Shown here piece by piece: positions 25,137 to 32,886 of a stretch of DNA of 64,000 nucleotides. How positions within the stretch are numbered: the stretch's first letter is position 1; each line of letters opens with the position of its first letter. The DNA is taken from contig WGMT01000048.1 of assembly GCA_016124945.1 (NCBI GenBank), positions 69,501 to 133,500 of the forward strand. The letters run 5' to 3'. Origin of the DNA: a bacterium. GTDB lineage: Bacteria; Chloroflexota; Anaerolineae; Caldilineales; Caldilineaceae. The position numbers and the translations under genes are program-made. The notes beneath the pieces are model-generated. The model had not been told where the DNA came from, did no database searches, and saw only the letters and a list, made by a program, of their open reading frames with translations.

Positions 25137-26154
25137 GGTGAGAATCGCCGTGCTCGCCACCGTGATCGCCATGGCTCACTACCGCTGTCGAGAAGAAGAC
25201 TACCGTCAACATCATAAAGACCAAGGCCTGGATGAAACCTACGAAGAGTTTCAACCCGTAGAATGGTGCCGGTATCAGGAACGCCACCAGGAAGATCACG
25301 ACAGCCAGGAGGACTTCACCTGCGAACATATTGCCAAAAAGACGGAAGGAGAAGCTGATAACCTTGGCTATTTCGCCGAACAACTCCAAAATACCCGAGA
25401 AGGCGAAAATGCCGCGCATGAAGCCTTTGCCACTGTTGAAGTTAAAGAACTTTTTGAAGTAACTTGTCCCCAACGCTTGTACACCCCAGAACTGCACCAT
25501 GAACATGGCGACGAGCGCAATGGCAAAGGTAACATTGAGATCAGCACTCGGCGCACGGAAGATAGGGATGAACTTGCCCTTTTCGCTTACAGCTTCCTGC
25601 GGCGCTGCAAGCCCTGCCAACGCAACTGATTCATCCGCCGACGCTATGCTCAAGTTAAACCGTAGCGAATCTTGCGCTTCTGCGCCATATTCACCATAGG
25701 CATGGTATACACCAATACTACCGACGCCAGGGAGCAAACCAGAGTAGTTGCTGACAAGTACAAAGAGGAAGATCGTCGCCACCCACGGAAAGAACTTGCG
25801 GGCATTCTTGCCGGCGACACTTTGGGTGAGGTTATAGAGGATCTCAACCACAAACTCAATGAAATTCCCAAAGCCGCTGGGGATTTCCTTGATTCTTGAG
25901 CGAGCGGCCAACGCAAGTGCAATCAAAAAAATATCGACGATAAACGTCGTCAACACCGCATTAGTGAACCAGGGTACGCCACTCTGGAAAATCGCCTCAG
26001 GCGCAATCGAAACATGCGGATCGGGCATGTCCACCAGCGCGCTGGCAATGAGCAACAAGATGATCCCGATGGTCAGGTTACGCCGCGTCGGCTGCTCGAA
26101 AAAGCGCACGATGCGATCCCAAACATTGTCGAGTAAGGGCTGAATTCGTTCCAC
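25132..26154 (-). CDS. atpB: ATP synthase Fo subunit a
   Basis: Membrane stator of 340 residues that forms the proton half-channels. The essential Arg is in SFSFRLFGNMFAGEVLLAVV. Other conserved helices include VFMMLTVVFFSTAVV at the end. The N-terminal first 100 residues have two membrane segments. A roughly 50-residue insertion around GEYGAEAQDSLRFN to FRAPSADLN separates helices; the family motif PSADLN follows it. The His-rich C-terminus SHGDHGGEHGDSHH is unusual. The stop codon lies in a tandem duplication. Confidence 0.96.
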   Translation of the reverse strand: MERIQPLLDNVWDRIVRFFEQPTRRNLTIGIILLLIASALVDMPDPHVSIAPEAIFQSGVPWFTNAVLTTFIVDIFLIALALAARSRIKEIPSGFGNFIEFVVEILYNLTQSVAGKNARKFFPWVATIFLFVLVSNYSGLLPGVGSIGVYHAYGEYGAEAQDSLRFNLSIASADESVALAGLAAPQEAVSEKGKFIPIFRAPSADLNVTFAIALVAMFMVQFWGVQALGTSYFKKFFNFNSGKGFMRGIFAFSGILELFGEIAKVISFSFRLFGNMFAGEVLLAVVIFLVAFLIPAPFYGLKLFVGFIQALVFMMLTVVFFSTAVVSHGDHGGEHGDSHH

Positions 26155-26226
26155 TGTTTTGCATCCTCCTGGTTGAGCGGTAAATCCACGCTCCGGTGGG
26201 GTAGACGGACGACTCCGACAGTTGGT

Positions 26227-26511
26227 TTAATTTACGTGTTGGGACGACGGCCGAGATGTTTCCAGCACATCGCCCAATTCTTCGTCTTCTTCGTATGGTG
26301 CAACCAATTGCACCACACGTTCCATCTCAGCTAATGCAGTTTTAACAACAAAGAAAACAGCCAGGGGAATCGACACAAACCCAGCGAGGATGATGAGGGA
26401 AAAGTCGACGTCGATCAACAATTCGGCCAGGAATCCAATCGCTAATGGAATCAGAATCACTGCACTATAAACAATGGTCAGGCGTCGAAGATCGATACGT
26501 ACGGATGACAC
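26227..26511 (-). CDS. atpI: AtpI-like small membrane protein (ATP synthase operon)
   Basis: First gene of the operon, about 94 residues from a GTG at 26511 preceded by a strong GGGGGAG ribosome-binding site. An ATG further upstream at 26586 has no such site. Two membrane segments (LTIVYSAVILIPLAIGFLAE and FSLIILAGFVSIPLAVFFVV) are followed by an acidic cytoplasmic tail. Position and topology fit AtpI/AtpZ proteins, which help c-ring assembly or Mg2+ uptake in other bacteria. Sequence similarity is weak, so the symbol rests mainly on context. Confidence 0.7.
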   Translation of the reverse strand: MSSVRIDLRRLTIVYSAVILIPLAIGFLAELLIDVDFSLIILAGFVSIPLAVFFVVKTALAEMERVVQLVAPYEEDEELGDVLETSRPSSQHVN

Positions 26512-26652
26512 GAAATCTCCCCCAGACTTCGATTTGCGCCACAAGGCCAAACACACTTTATACACCAGTGACTTTCGCTGGCGCATTCACAACCCTGCGC
26601 ATTGGGCAGTGCACAATCCTAAATTTAGATAGCCTATTGATTTCTGGTCGCC

Positions 26653-26682
26653 ATTATAGCTTGGCGTTCTTTTATTGCGCAA
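26653..26682 (-). promoter_or_regulatory. Promoter candidate for the ATP synthase operon
   Basis: On the minus strand TTGCGC (26677-26682) and consensus TATAAT (26653-26658) are 18 bases apart. Transcription would start about 135 bases upstream of the atpI GTG. The spot lies in the AT-rich gap behind the methyltransferase gene. Confidence 0.6.
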
Positions 26683-26739
26683 ATTTTCACAGTGTTTGCG
26701 CACATCTAAGAGAGAATACAAATTTTAACAAAAACGAAA

Positions 26740-27672
26740 CTATCGTTCGCGTCGCGCAGCTCGGCGCGCTTCACGCTGTGCACGCCGATCCTGTGCATGG
26801 TTGTTTTCGATATTGGGCGCCAATTGACGCATGGCGCTAAGGTAGCGCATGGCTGATTCGTCGTTGCCCATAAGCACATCAGCGGCATAGACAGCGGCGC
26901 GAATCTCTTTTTCGATGGGATTGGTGATGGCGCAGGTCATGCCGGCAGCTATTGCCATTGCCACAAAGGTGGCATTGAGCAGATCCCGATTGGGCATACC
27001 AAAGCTAATGTTGCTGGCCCCGCAGACAGTGTTGCAGCCTAATTCCTCACGTATCATGCGTACAATTATAAAGAGATCACGCCCTGCACTGTTTACGGCA
27101 CCTATCGGCATGGCCAGTGGATCGATCAAGATGTCTTCCGGCTTGATGCCGTAGCTCTCAGCACGCCTCACAATTCTTTTGGCGACGGCAAAGCGTACTT
27201 TGGGATCGTAACTAATGCCCGATTCATCGTTGCTAATGGCGATGACCGGCACATTGTATTCGGCCACCACGGGCAGTATCGATTCAAGACGGTCCTCTTC
27301 GCCGGTGACACTGTTGACGATAGGTCGTCCTTTGGCGGCTTTCAGGCCGGCAATCAGCGCAGGGACCACACTGCTGTCAATACAAAGCGGTACGTCGGTG
27401 ACAGCCTGCACTTCCTGTACGGCGCGTACCATCAATTCCGGTTCAATCTTCTGCGGCTCTGCGCTGGGGACACCCGCATTGATATCTAAAATATGGGCAC
27501 CTGCGGCTACCTGGGCCAACGCATCGCTGATCACGCGGGAGAAATCGCCCGCCTGCATTTCTGCCGCCAGCTTTTTGCGCCCAGTCGGATTAATGCGTTC
27601 GCCGATAATCACGAATGGCTGGTTCGGACCGATAAGAACAGTCTGAGTCGGAGATTGAACAACAGTATCCAC
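26740..27672 (-). CDS. Pterin-binding methyltransferase (methyltetrahydrofolate:corrinoid type)
   Basis: A 310-residue TIM-barrel protein of the DHPS-like pterin-binding family. FVIIGERINPTGRKKLAAEM, the Asp/Asn pair in AHILDINAGVPS, PLCIDSSVVPALIAGLKAAK, GRPIVNSVTGEE and CGASNISFGMPNRDLLNATF match AcsE/MetH-domain methyl-H4folate methyltransferases, which move the methyl group to a corrinoid protein. No corrinoid protein or acetyl-CoA synthase genes are near, so it may serve methionine synthesis or a stand-alone demethylation system. The Arg-rich C-terminal tail (RRAQREARRAARRER) is extra. Confidence 0.88.
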   Translation of the reverse strand: MDTVVQSPTQTVLIGPNQPFVIIGERINPTGRKKLAAEMQAGDFSRVISDALAQVAAGAHILDINAGVPSAEPQKIEPELMVRAVQEVQAVTDVPLCIDSSVVPALIAGLKAAKGRPIVNSVTGEEDRLESILPVVAEYNVPVIAISNDESGISYDPKVRFAVAKRIVRRAESYGIKPEDILIDPLAMPIGAVNSAGRDLFIIVRMIREELGCNTVCGASNISFGMPNRDLLNATFVAMAIAAGMTCAITNPIEKEIRAAVYAADVLMGNDESAMRYLSAMRQLAPNIENNHAQDRRAQREARRAARRER

Positions 27673-27886
27673 AGGTTGGGCTCCCTTGTATGGGAATTGC
27701 GACAGCTGCCGCAGTTAACGACAACGACGCCGGTGGTCGGGCGTCGGTAGTCAGGCATGAAGTATCAGATTTCAAGTTGAGGAGAGAATTGTACGCCTCG
27801 TAAAGATTTTGTCAACATTCTCGCACAGAAGCAGATCTATTTCAAAATTGGCGTGCACCTTAGGCGTATCGAAGTTTAGAGGCTGT

Positions 27887-28912
27887 TTACCCGGGCAAAA
27901 GCACTGTCCCCTGGATTGTCGGCTCCATGAGGCTCAATACCGCTGCAAAAATGAACAACAAAAGAAGTATCCCCACCAACACACGGTGCCGGAGCAGGAT
28001 TTCAGACAGGGATGGCGCCGGCAAATTGGCTTGGACCAACTCATCTGTGGTCATCGATTCACCAAAAAGCAATGCTCGCAACGCTTTGACCGTACGTGGT
28101 CGTTCGTCCGGATGGGTAGCCAGCGCCTGAAAGATAGCTCGTTCCGTGCGCGCCGAGACGCTAGGATTGAGTTGACGCAACGGCTCCAACGAGCCAGGAC
28201 GCAGAAAGCGTTCTTTTGCATCTTGTGGAGGGACGCCTGCCAACAGGTGATAGAGTGTGGCGCCCACGCTGTAAATGTCACTGCGCACATCGGTATGGCC
28301 CGTGTCGCCGCCGTACTGCTCCAGGGGTGTGTATGCCGCGGTGCCCCGTCCTTGCACCACGGTGACGGTACGGTTGTCGTCAGGTTGCATCACCTTGACG
28401 AGGCCAAAATCCACCAATTTGATACGCCCTTGCGGGGTGACTTTGATATTGCTCGGCTTGATATCTCGGTGGATGACAGGTGGTTCCTGGTTGTGCAGGT
28501 AGATCATCGCATCGAGCAGTTGATCGGCCCAGGCCAGCACCTGCGATTCCGACAGTTTCTTGTCCTGGCGCTTGGCTTCGCCCAGCACTTCGTGTAGATC
28601 TCGGCCGGACACAAAGTCCATCACCAGGTACTCGCGCCCTTGTTCTGAAAAATAATCTGAGACTTTGGGCAGGTTGGGGTGATCCAAACGGGCGAGGGTG
28701 CTGGCTTCCTGGTAGAATTGCTCTACAGTTTGCGCCAAATCATCCTCTGTGGCGGCGTTGAGCAGTGAGGGCAGGATCTCTTTGATAGCACAAATGCGAC
28801 CCTCCAGCCGCTTGTCGTTGGCGCGGTAGACAGCGCCCATGCCACCCTGGCCTACCAATTGCACAATTTCATAACGAGTGCGCAGGATCGTACCATTTTC
28901 TAGTAGATGCAT
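27887..28912 (-). CDS. Ser/Thr protein kinase with C-terminal membrane segment
   Basis: Hanks-type kinase of 341 residues. Glycine loop VGQGGMGAVYRA, ATP Lys in CAIKEIL (about 44), catalytic loop VIHRDIKPSNIKV with Asp147, and DFGLVK are present. The activation loop runs to GTAAYTPLEQYGGD. A single membrane helix near the C-terminus (VLVGILLLLFIFAAVLSL) leaves a tail of about 13 residues outside; there is no PASTA or other sensor domain. It is divergent from an FHA/winged-helix protein, a likely phosphorylation partner. Targets are not known. Confidence 0.93.
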   Translation of the reverse strand: MHLLENGTILRTRYEIVQLVGQGGMGAVYRANDKRLEGRICAIKEILPSLLNAATEDDLAQTVEQFYQEASTLARLDHPNLPKVSDYFSEQGREYLVMDFVSGRDLHEVLGEAKRQDKKLSESQVLAWADQLLDAMIYLHNQEPPVIHRDIKPSNIKVTPQGRIKLVDFGLVKVMQPDDNRTVTVVQGRGTAAYTPLEQYGGDTGHTDVRSDIYSVGATLYHLLAGVPPQDAKERFLRPGSLEPLRQLNPSVSARTERAIFQALATHPDERPRTVKALRALLFGESMTTDELVQANLPAPSLSEILLRHRVLVGILLLLFIFAAVLSLMEPTIQGTVLLPG

Positions 28913-29060
28913 GCGTTTTTACTCACCTTTGCCGCTGTTGTGTGTGGATCACAGTCGTTTGTCACGACTGGATACTGTTGAGACCTTTGGATACTGTTAA
29001 AGCTTTAAAATGTCAACCCTGCGCAAGAATCGGGCCTACAAACTGGGAAACAGAGATTGT

Positions 29061-29091
29061 TTGTGCAAAAGTCTGGGGTATCCGGTATAAT
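29061..29091 (+). promoter_or_regulatory. Promoter candidate for the FHA gene
   Basis: A consensus TATAAT (29086-29091) is preceded by TTGTGC (29061-29066) with a 19-base spacer. The transcript would carry a leader of roughly 310 bases that includes the 14-bp tandem duplication. Confidence 0.45.
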
Positions 29092-29142
29092 AGCCAACGT
29101 ACAAGCCAGCACGCAGAGATGGGGGCGTGTCGTACTTGTCTT

Positions 29143-29170
29143 CAAGATCAGACAAACAAGATCAGACAAA
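29143..29170. repeat. 14-bp exact tandem duplication
   Basis: CAAGATCAGACAAA occurs twice head to tail in the putative leader of the FHA gene. Confidence 0.85.
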
Positions 29171-29409
29171 CTCGACGTTAGGACGTGAACAAGACAGATG
29201 TGCACACGATAGAACGTGCACAAGACGTTATGGCGGACACTATAAAAATAGGACATAGTCGATTGTATTATAAATGTTGGCAATCGGCAGATTGAAATTC
29301 AGTCCTCACGTTCAATGTGCCCTCCCCCGATTCGCAGGCGTCATTTACCATATGAATTTCCGCCGCAATCTCTGTCTATGTGCTTGGGAGTTTTATCAGG
29401 GATAAGATT

Positions 29410-30138
29410 ATGGATCAAATACACACTGAGACAACTTCAACCGAAAAGACTGATGCACTTAACGCCCCAGGCAACGGCATCGCTCCCGTCGTACATGCAC
29501 GGGAAAGTGCAATGTTGATCCTACGGCAGGGCAACGAGGTAGGACGTCGTTGGATCCTCAGCCGCACGGCGCCACTTAGCATCGGTCGCCACGAAGACTG
29601 TGACATCACCCTACCCGATCGTCAGGTGAGTCGTAACCATGCCCGTATCTTCTGGCAAGACGATGGCTACTTTATCGAAGATCTGGGTAGCAAGAACGGC
29701 ACCCACGTCAATGGGCAAGATGTGGCCACCGCCGTGCGCCTCGAAGACGGCGACGAACTCCAGGTGGCATTGCGCTTTAAACTTGCCTTCGTCGACGCCG
29801 GTGCAACCGCGCCACTTACGCTCGACGACGATACCCAAATGGGCTTGCGTCTGGACAAAGAGACGCGCCAGGTCTGGGTCAACGGCCAGATGATCGACCC
29901 ACCGCTCAGCTTGCACCAATACCGGCTGCTCAACGCCCTCTGGGAAGCGGGCGGCGGCGTTGTCACCCGCGAGCAGATCGTCGACACCGTTTGGCCCGAA
30001 GCCAGCGGCGAAGGCGTCAGCGAGCAGGCCATCGACGCTCTGGTGCGCCGTCTGCGTGAGCGCATCGCCGAAATCGATCTGGAATTCCGCTACATCGTCA
30101 CGGTACGAGGCCACGGCTTCCGTCTCGAAAATCGCTAA
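29410..30138 (+). CDS. FHA domain - winged-helix (OmpR-type) regulator
   Basis: A 242-residue protein from the ATG at 29410 (GGGATAAG upstream). After a polar N-terminus, the FHA domain (about 45-115) has SIGRHEDCDITLPDRQVSRN and HARI plus EDLGSKNGTHVNG, the full phosphothreonine-binding pattern. The C-terminus (about 140-240) is an OmpR/PhoB-type winged helix: LSLHQYRLLNALWEAGGGVV, then VSEQAIDALVRRLRERI and RYIVTVRGHGFRLE. FHA plus this winged helix occurs in EmbR-like proteins, which a Ser/Thr kinase regulates. A divergent kinase gene supports such a pair. DNA targets are unknown. Confidence 0.92.
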   Translation: MDQIHTETTSTEKTDALNAPGNGIAPVVHARESAMLILRQGNEVGRRWILSRTAPLSIGRHEDCDITLPDRQVSRNHARIFWQDDGYFIEDLGSKNGTHVNGQDVATAVRLEDGDELQVALRFKLAFVDAGATAPLTLDDDTQMGLRLDKETRQVWVNGQMIDPPLSLHQYRLLNALWEAGGGVVTREQIVDTVWPEASGEGVSEQAIDALVRRLRERIAEIDLEFRYIVTVRGHGFRLENR

Positions 30139-30166
30139 CCGCGGACGCAAGGACCTAGCTTTGCAC

Positions 30167-31417
30167 ATGTTTTCGCCTGCCATGTCTCCATCCGTTACAC
30201 CTACATCCGCGCCAAGCCAGGATGCCCCCGATCCTTTTGGCCTCTACATTCATATTCCCTTCTGTGAAAAGAAGTGTCCGTACTGCGATTTCAATACCTA
30301 CGCCAAATTGGACAATCTCTTCGACGCCTATGTGGATGCGTTGTGCGGTGAATTACGCGCCTGGGGCGAACAGCTGAACCATCGCCGCGTCGACACTATC
30401 TTCCTTGGCGGTGGCACCCCCACGGTGCTGGATGCCCGTCACCTGGCCCAGATTTTCGAGACGGTGAACGCTGCCTTTGTGCTTGCACCCGATTGCGAAA
30501 TCACCAGCGAAGCCAATCCCGGCACAGTGGACCGCGCCAAGTTTGCCGTGCTGCATGGGCTGGGCGTGAACCGGTTGAGCATGGGCGTGCAGAGCTTCCA
30601 GCCCGAGGAACTGGCCTTCCTCGGCCGTATTCACGATGTCGCCGACGTCTACCGAGCAGTTGATGCGGCGCGGCAGGCCGGCTTCACCAACATCAACCTG
30701 GATTTCATTTTCGGGCTGCCCCACCAGTCGCCGGATGCCTGGGCCGATACGTTGCGTCAGGCCACCACCCTGGGCGCAGATCATCTGAGCCTTTACAGCC
30801 TGATCGTGGAGCCCAACACGCCGCTCTATCACTGGGTCGAAACCGGGCAAGTCCACGCGCCGGATGACGATGAGGCAGGCGCGCTCTACGAAATGGCCAT
30901 CGCGCACATGGACACTGCCGGCTACGTCCACTACGAAGTGTCGAACTGGGCGAAGACAGCGCAGCATGCTTGCCGCCACAACTTGATCTACTGGCGCAAT
31001 CAGGAATTCCTAGGCGTCGGCCCCGGTGCACACAGCTACCTACACACCCCCTGGCGCGCGGACGTGACCAGCGCTGCAGACAAGATCATTGACGGGGCGC
31101 GCTGGAGCAACCGCAAACCGGTGCCCGGCTATATCAAACGGATCCAAAACGGTGAGCCGGTGGAAGAGTTCCACGAAGCCATTGATCAGGCCACGTCTAT
31201 GGGCGAAAGCATGATGCTTGGGCTGCGGCTGGTGCACGAAGGCGTTGAGCGGGTTCGCTTTCGCAATCGATACGGCGTCGACGTCTTCGACGTCTATCTA
31301 GAAACCATCAACCGCTTCCGTCAAATGGACCTACTCACCGTCGACAAAGATTGCCTACGCCTCACCCCACGCGGACTGATGGTCGGGAATCAGATTTTTG
31401 CAGCGTTTTTAGCTTGA
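30167..31417 (+). CDS. hemW: Radical SAM haem chaperone HemW (HemN-like)
   Basis: Radical S-adenosylmethionine protein of 416 residues, related to oxygen-independent coproporphyrinogen oxidase but acting as a haem chaperone. LYIHIPFCEKKCPYCDFNTY holds the CxxxCxxC cluster ligands. FLGGGTPTVLDARHLAQIF, ITSEANPGTVDR, LGVNRLSMGVQSFQPEELAF and NLDFIFGLPHQSPD are HemW/HemN hallmarks. The extra Cys of true HemN N-termini is absent, which favours HemW. The start is the ATG at 30167 or at 30182; upstream in-frame codons overlap the FHA gene and are not protein-like. It lies 28 bases after that gene. Confidence 0.93.
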   Translation: MFSPAMSPSVTPTSAPSQDAPDPFGLYIHIPFCEKKCPYCDFNTYAKLDNLFDAYVDALCGELRAWGEQLNHRRVDTIFLGGGTPTVLDARHLAQIFETVNAAFVLAPDCEITSEANPGTVDRAKFAVLHGLGVNRLSMGVQSFQPEELAFLGRIHDVADVYRAVDAARQAGFTNINLDFIFGLPHQSPDAWADTLRQATTLGADHLSLYSLIVEPNTPLYHWVETGQVHAPDDDEAGALYEMAIAHMDTAGYVHYEVSNWAKTAQHACRHNLIYWRNQEFLGVGPGAHSYLHTPWRADVTSAADKIIDGARWSNRKPVPGYIKRIQNGEPVEEFHEAIDQATSMGESMMLGLRLVHEGVERVRFRNRYGVDVFDVYLETINRFRQMDLLTVDKDCLRLTPRGLMVGNQIFAAFLA

Positions 31418-31440
31418 AACACAAAGATGTTTTGTCATCA

Positions 31441-31508
31441 TCGAAAGGCGTGATGTGTAATTCAGAAGGGGAGACCCCACTTCACCAATTACACATCACG
31501 CATTTCGA
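31441..31508. repeat. Intergenic inverted repeat, GTGATGTGTAATT type
   Basis: Exact 15-bp arms (31448-31462 and 31487-31501), extended by an imperfect TCGAAA/TTTCGA outer pair, enclose 24 bases. A smaller GGGGAGACCCC hairpin sits at its centre. It lies between hemW and coaD and is related in sequence to the elements at 41538 and 47251. Confidence 0.75.
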
Positions 31509-31544
31509 ATTATCCAGATACGTTCAACGTGCGAAGGATGCTCC

Positions 31545-32105
31545 ATGACACGAGCCCTCTACCCCGGCACATTCGATCCCATGCACAACGGTCACCTTGA
31601 CATCGCACAGCGCGCTGCGTCTATCTTTGCCGAGGTGATTGTAGGCGTCTACCACTCGCCGCCCAAAAAACTACTCTTTTCGACCGATGAACGCGTAGAT
31701 CTGGCGCGTGCTGCTCTTGTCCATTTGCCCAACGTCACAGTTGTCTCCTTTTTCGGCTTGACGGTAGAATGTGCACGAGAAGTCGAAGCGAATGTCATTG
31801 TGCGTGGGCTGCGCAATGTGGCCGATTACCAGTTCGAATCGCAGATCGGCCTGGCCAACCGTCATCTTGCGCCTGAAGTAGAACTTTGTTGCCTGGTCTG
31901 CGGCACCGAGTACACCTATTTGAGTTCTACGATTGTCAAAGAAGTTGCCGGCCTCAGTGGGGACATTTCCGCGTGGGTTGTGCCGCCCGTTGCCGTCGCC
32001 CTCTCCGAGCGTTTTGCCGCCACCCGTCCTGTACCGGCGCCTGATGGCCAATCCAAATCTGAAGGCGTATCCAAGACCCGTGGTAAAATGTCCTATCACG
32101 GTTAG
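31545..32105 (+). CDS. coaD: Phosphopantetheine adenylyltransferase
   Basis: Fourth enzyme of CoA synthesis: 4'-phosphopantetheine plus ATP gives dephospho-CoA. The protein has 186 residues with the nucleotidyltransferase signature ALYPGTFDPMHNGHLDIAQR (HxGH is HNGH), VIVRGLRNVADYQFESQIGL and AN, and YLSSTIVKEVAGLSGDISAW near the C-terminus. About 25 extra polar residues follow the usual end. It is the first of two closely spaced genes, with a coiled-coil protein next. Confidence 0.96.
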   Translation: MTRALYPGTFDPMHNGHLDIAQRAASIFAEVIVGVYHSPPKKLLFSTDERVDLARAALVHLPNVTVVSFFGLTVECAREVEANVIVRGLRNVADYQFESQIGLANRHLAPEVELCCLVCGTEYTYLSSTIVKEVAGLSGDISAWVVPPVAVALSERFAATRPVPAPDGQSKSEGVSKTRGKMSYHG

Positions 32106-32167
32106 ATTCAGCGTCGCCTATTCACGGTCATGAAGACGCACAGCCGCACAGTCACAAAGGATGCTCT

Positions 32168-32860
32168 ATGGAAATCTTGCAACTGGTCGATCAACTGGAA
32201 CAGGTCCTCAACCGAGGATGGCGTATGCCCCTCACTGCTTCACTGGTCGTTAACGAAGAAGAATGTCTGCGCCTCATCGACCAAATGCGCATCAGCGTGC
32301 CCAGCGCCATCAAAGAGAGCGAGCGCATGATTGCCGAGCGCGACCGCATTATGGCCGAAGCCCGCTCCCGCGCCGAGACAATGCTGGATCAGGCCGAAGA
32401 TGAAGCGATGAAGCTGGTGAGCCAGCATTTTGTCACCCAGGAAGCGCACCGCGAGGCCGACCGTATCGTGGCCGCCGGGAGGGAAGATGCCATGCGCATG
32501 GTACAAGAGGCCGAAGACTACGCCCTCAACGTCTTGCGCGATCTGGTGAACAAACTGGGCTCCTCGGTGCGTCAGGCCGAAAACGGCATCGAGGCCATCG
32601 AAGAGACACGCCGCCGCGCCGGCCTGTCACCCTCCGGTGACCCACTGGACATCGCCGCCGCGCCGCCGCCTGCTGCGCCGTCAGTTGCTGCGCCGCCCAC
32701 CTTGCCTACATCGATTTCGGCGTCGGTTACGCCTGCCAAGCCGCCCAAAGGCAAAAAGGCCGCCGACAAACCAGTGCCGCCTACCGCAGAGACCAAGCCG
32801 GCCGGTGATACACCCACCAAAGACGTACCCACCGACGACGCAGAAACGTCGTCGCCCTGA
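32168..32860 (+). CDS. Coiled-coil protein with Pro/Ala/Thr-rich tail, unknown function
   Basis: I do not recognise a named family. Residues about 1-50 form a mixed region (MEILQLVDQLEQVLNRGWRM). Residues 50-145 are a charged helix resembling an ATP-synthase b-type or DivIVA-type coiled coil (SERMIAERDRIMAEARSRAE; MVQEAEDYALNVLRDLVNKL). The last 80 residues are Pro, Ala, Thr and Lys-rich and probably disordered. There is no signal peptide or membrane segment. It lies 62 bases after coaD and probably shares its transcript. A cytoplasmic scaffold or cell-division role is only a guess. Confidence 0.7.
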   Translation: MEILQLVDQLEQVLNRGWRMPLTASLVVNEEECLRLIDQMRISVPSAIKESERMIAERDRIMAEARSRAETMLDQAEDEAMKLVSQHFVTQEAHREADRIVAAGREDAMRMVQEAEDYALNVLRDLVNKLGSSVRQAENGIEAIEETRRRAGLSPSGDPLDIAAAPPPAAPSVAAPPTLPTSISASVTPAKPPKGKKAADKPVPPTAETKPAGDTPTKDVPTDDAETSSP

Positions 32861-32886
32861 TGTGTTGAAGCTGTTGTACTAAGGCT

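Larger units (their letters stand above)
28913..29409. other. Divergent 497-base regulatory region
   Basis: Space between the kinase and FHA genes. It holds a short direct repeat (TGGATACTGTT near 28970 and 28988), a promoter candidate (29061-29091) and a 14-bp tandem duplication (29143-29170). No gene was recognised. Confidence 0.5.

Noticed and set aside
31441..31508. Considered as a rho-independent terminator of hemW
   Set aside because: The loop is long, there is no T-tract, and the sequence belongs to a dispersed family; it was kept as a repeat, though it may still stop transcription.
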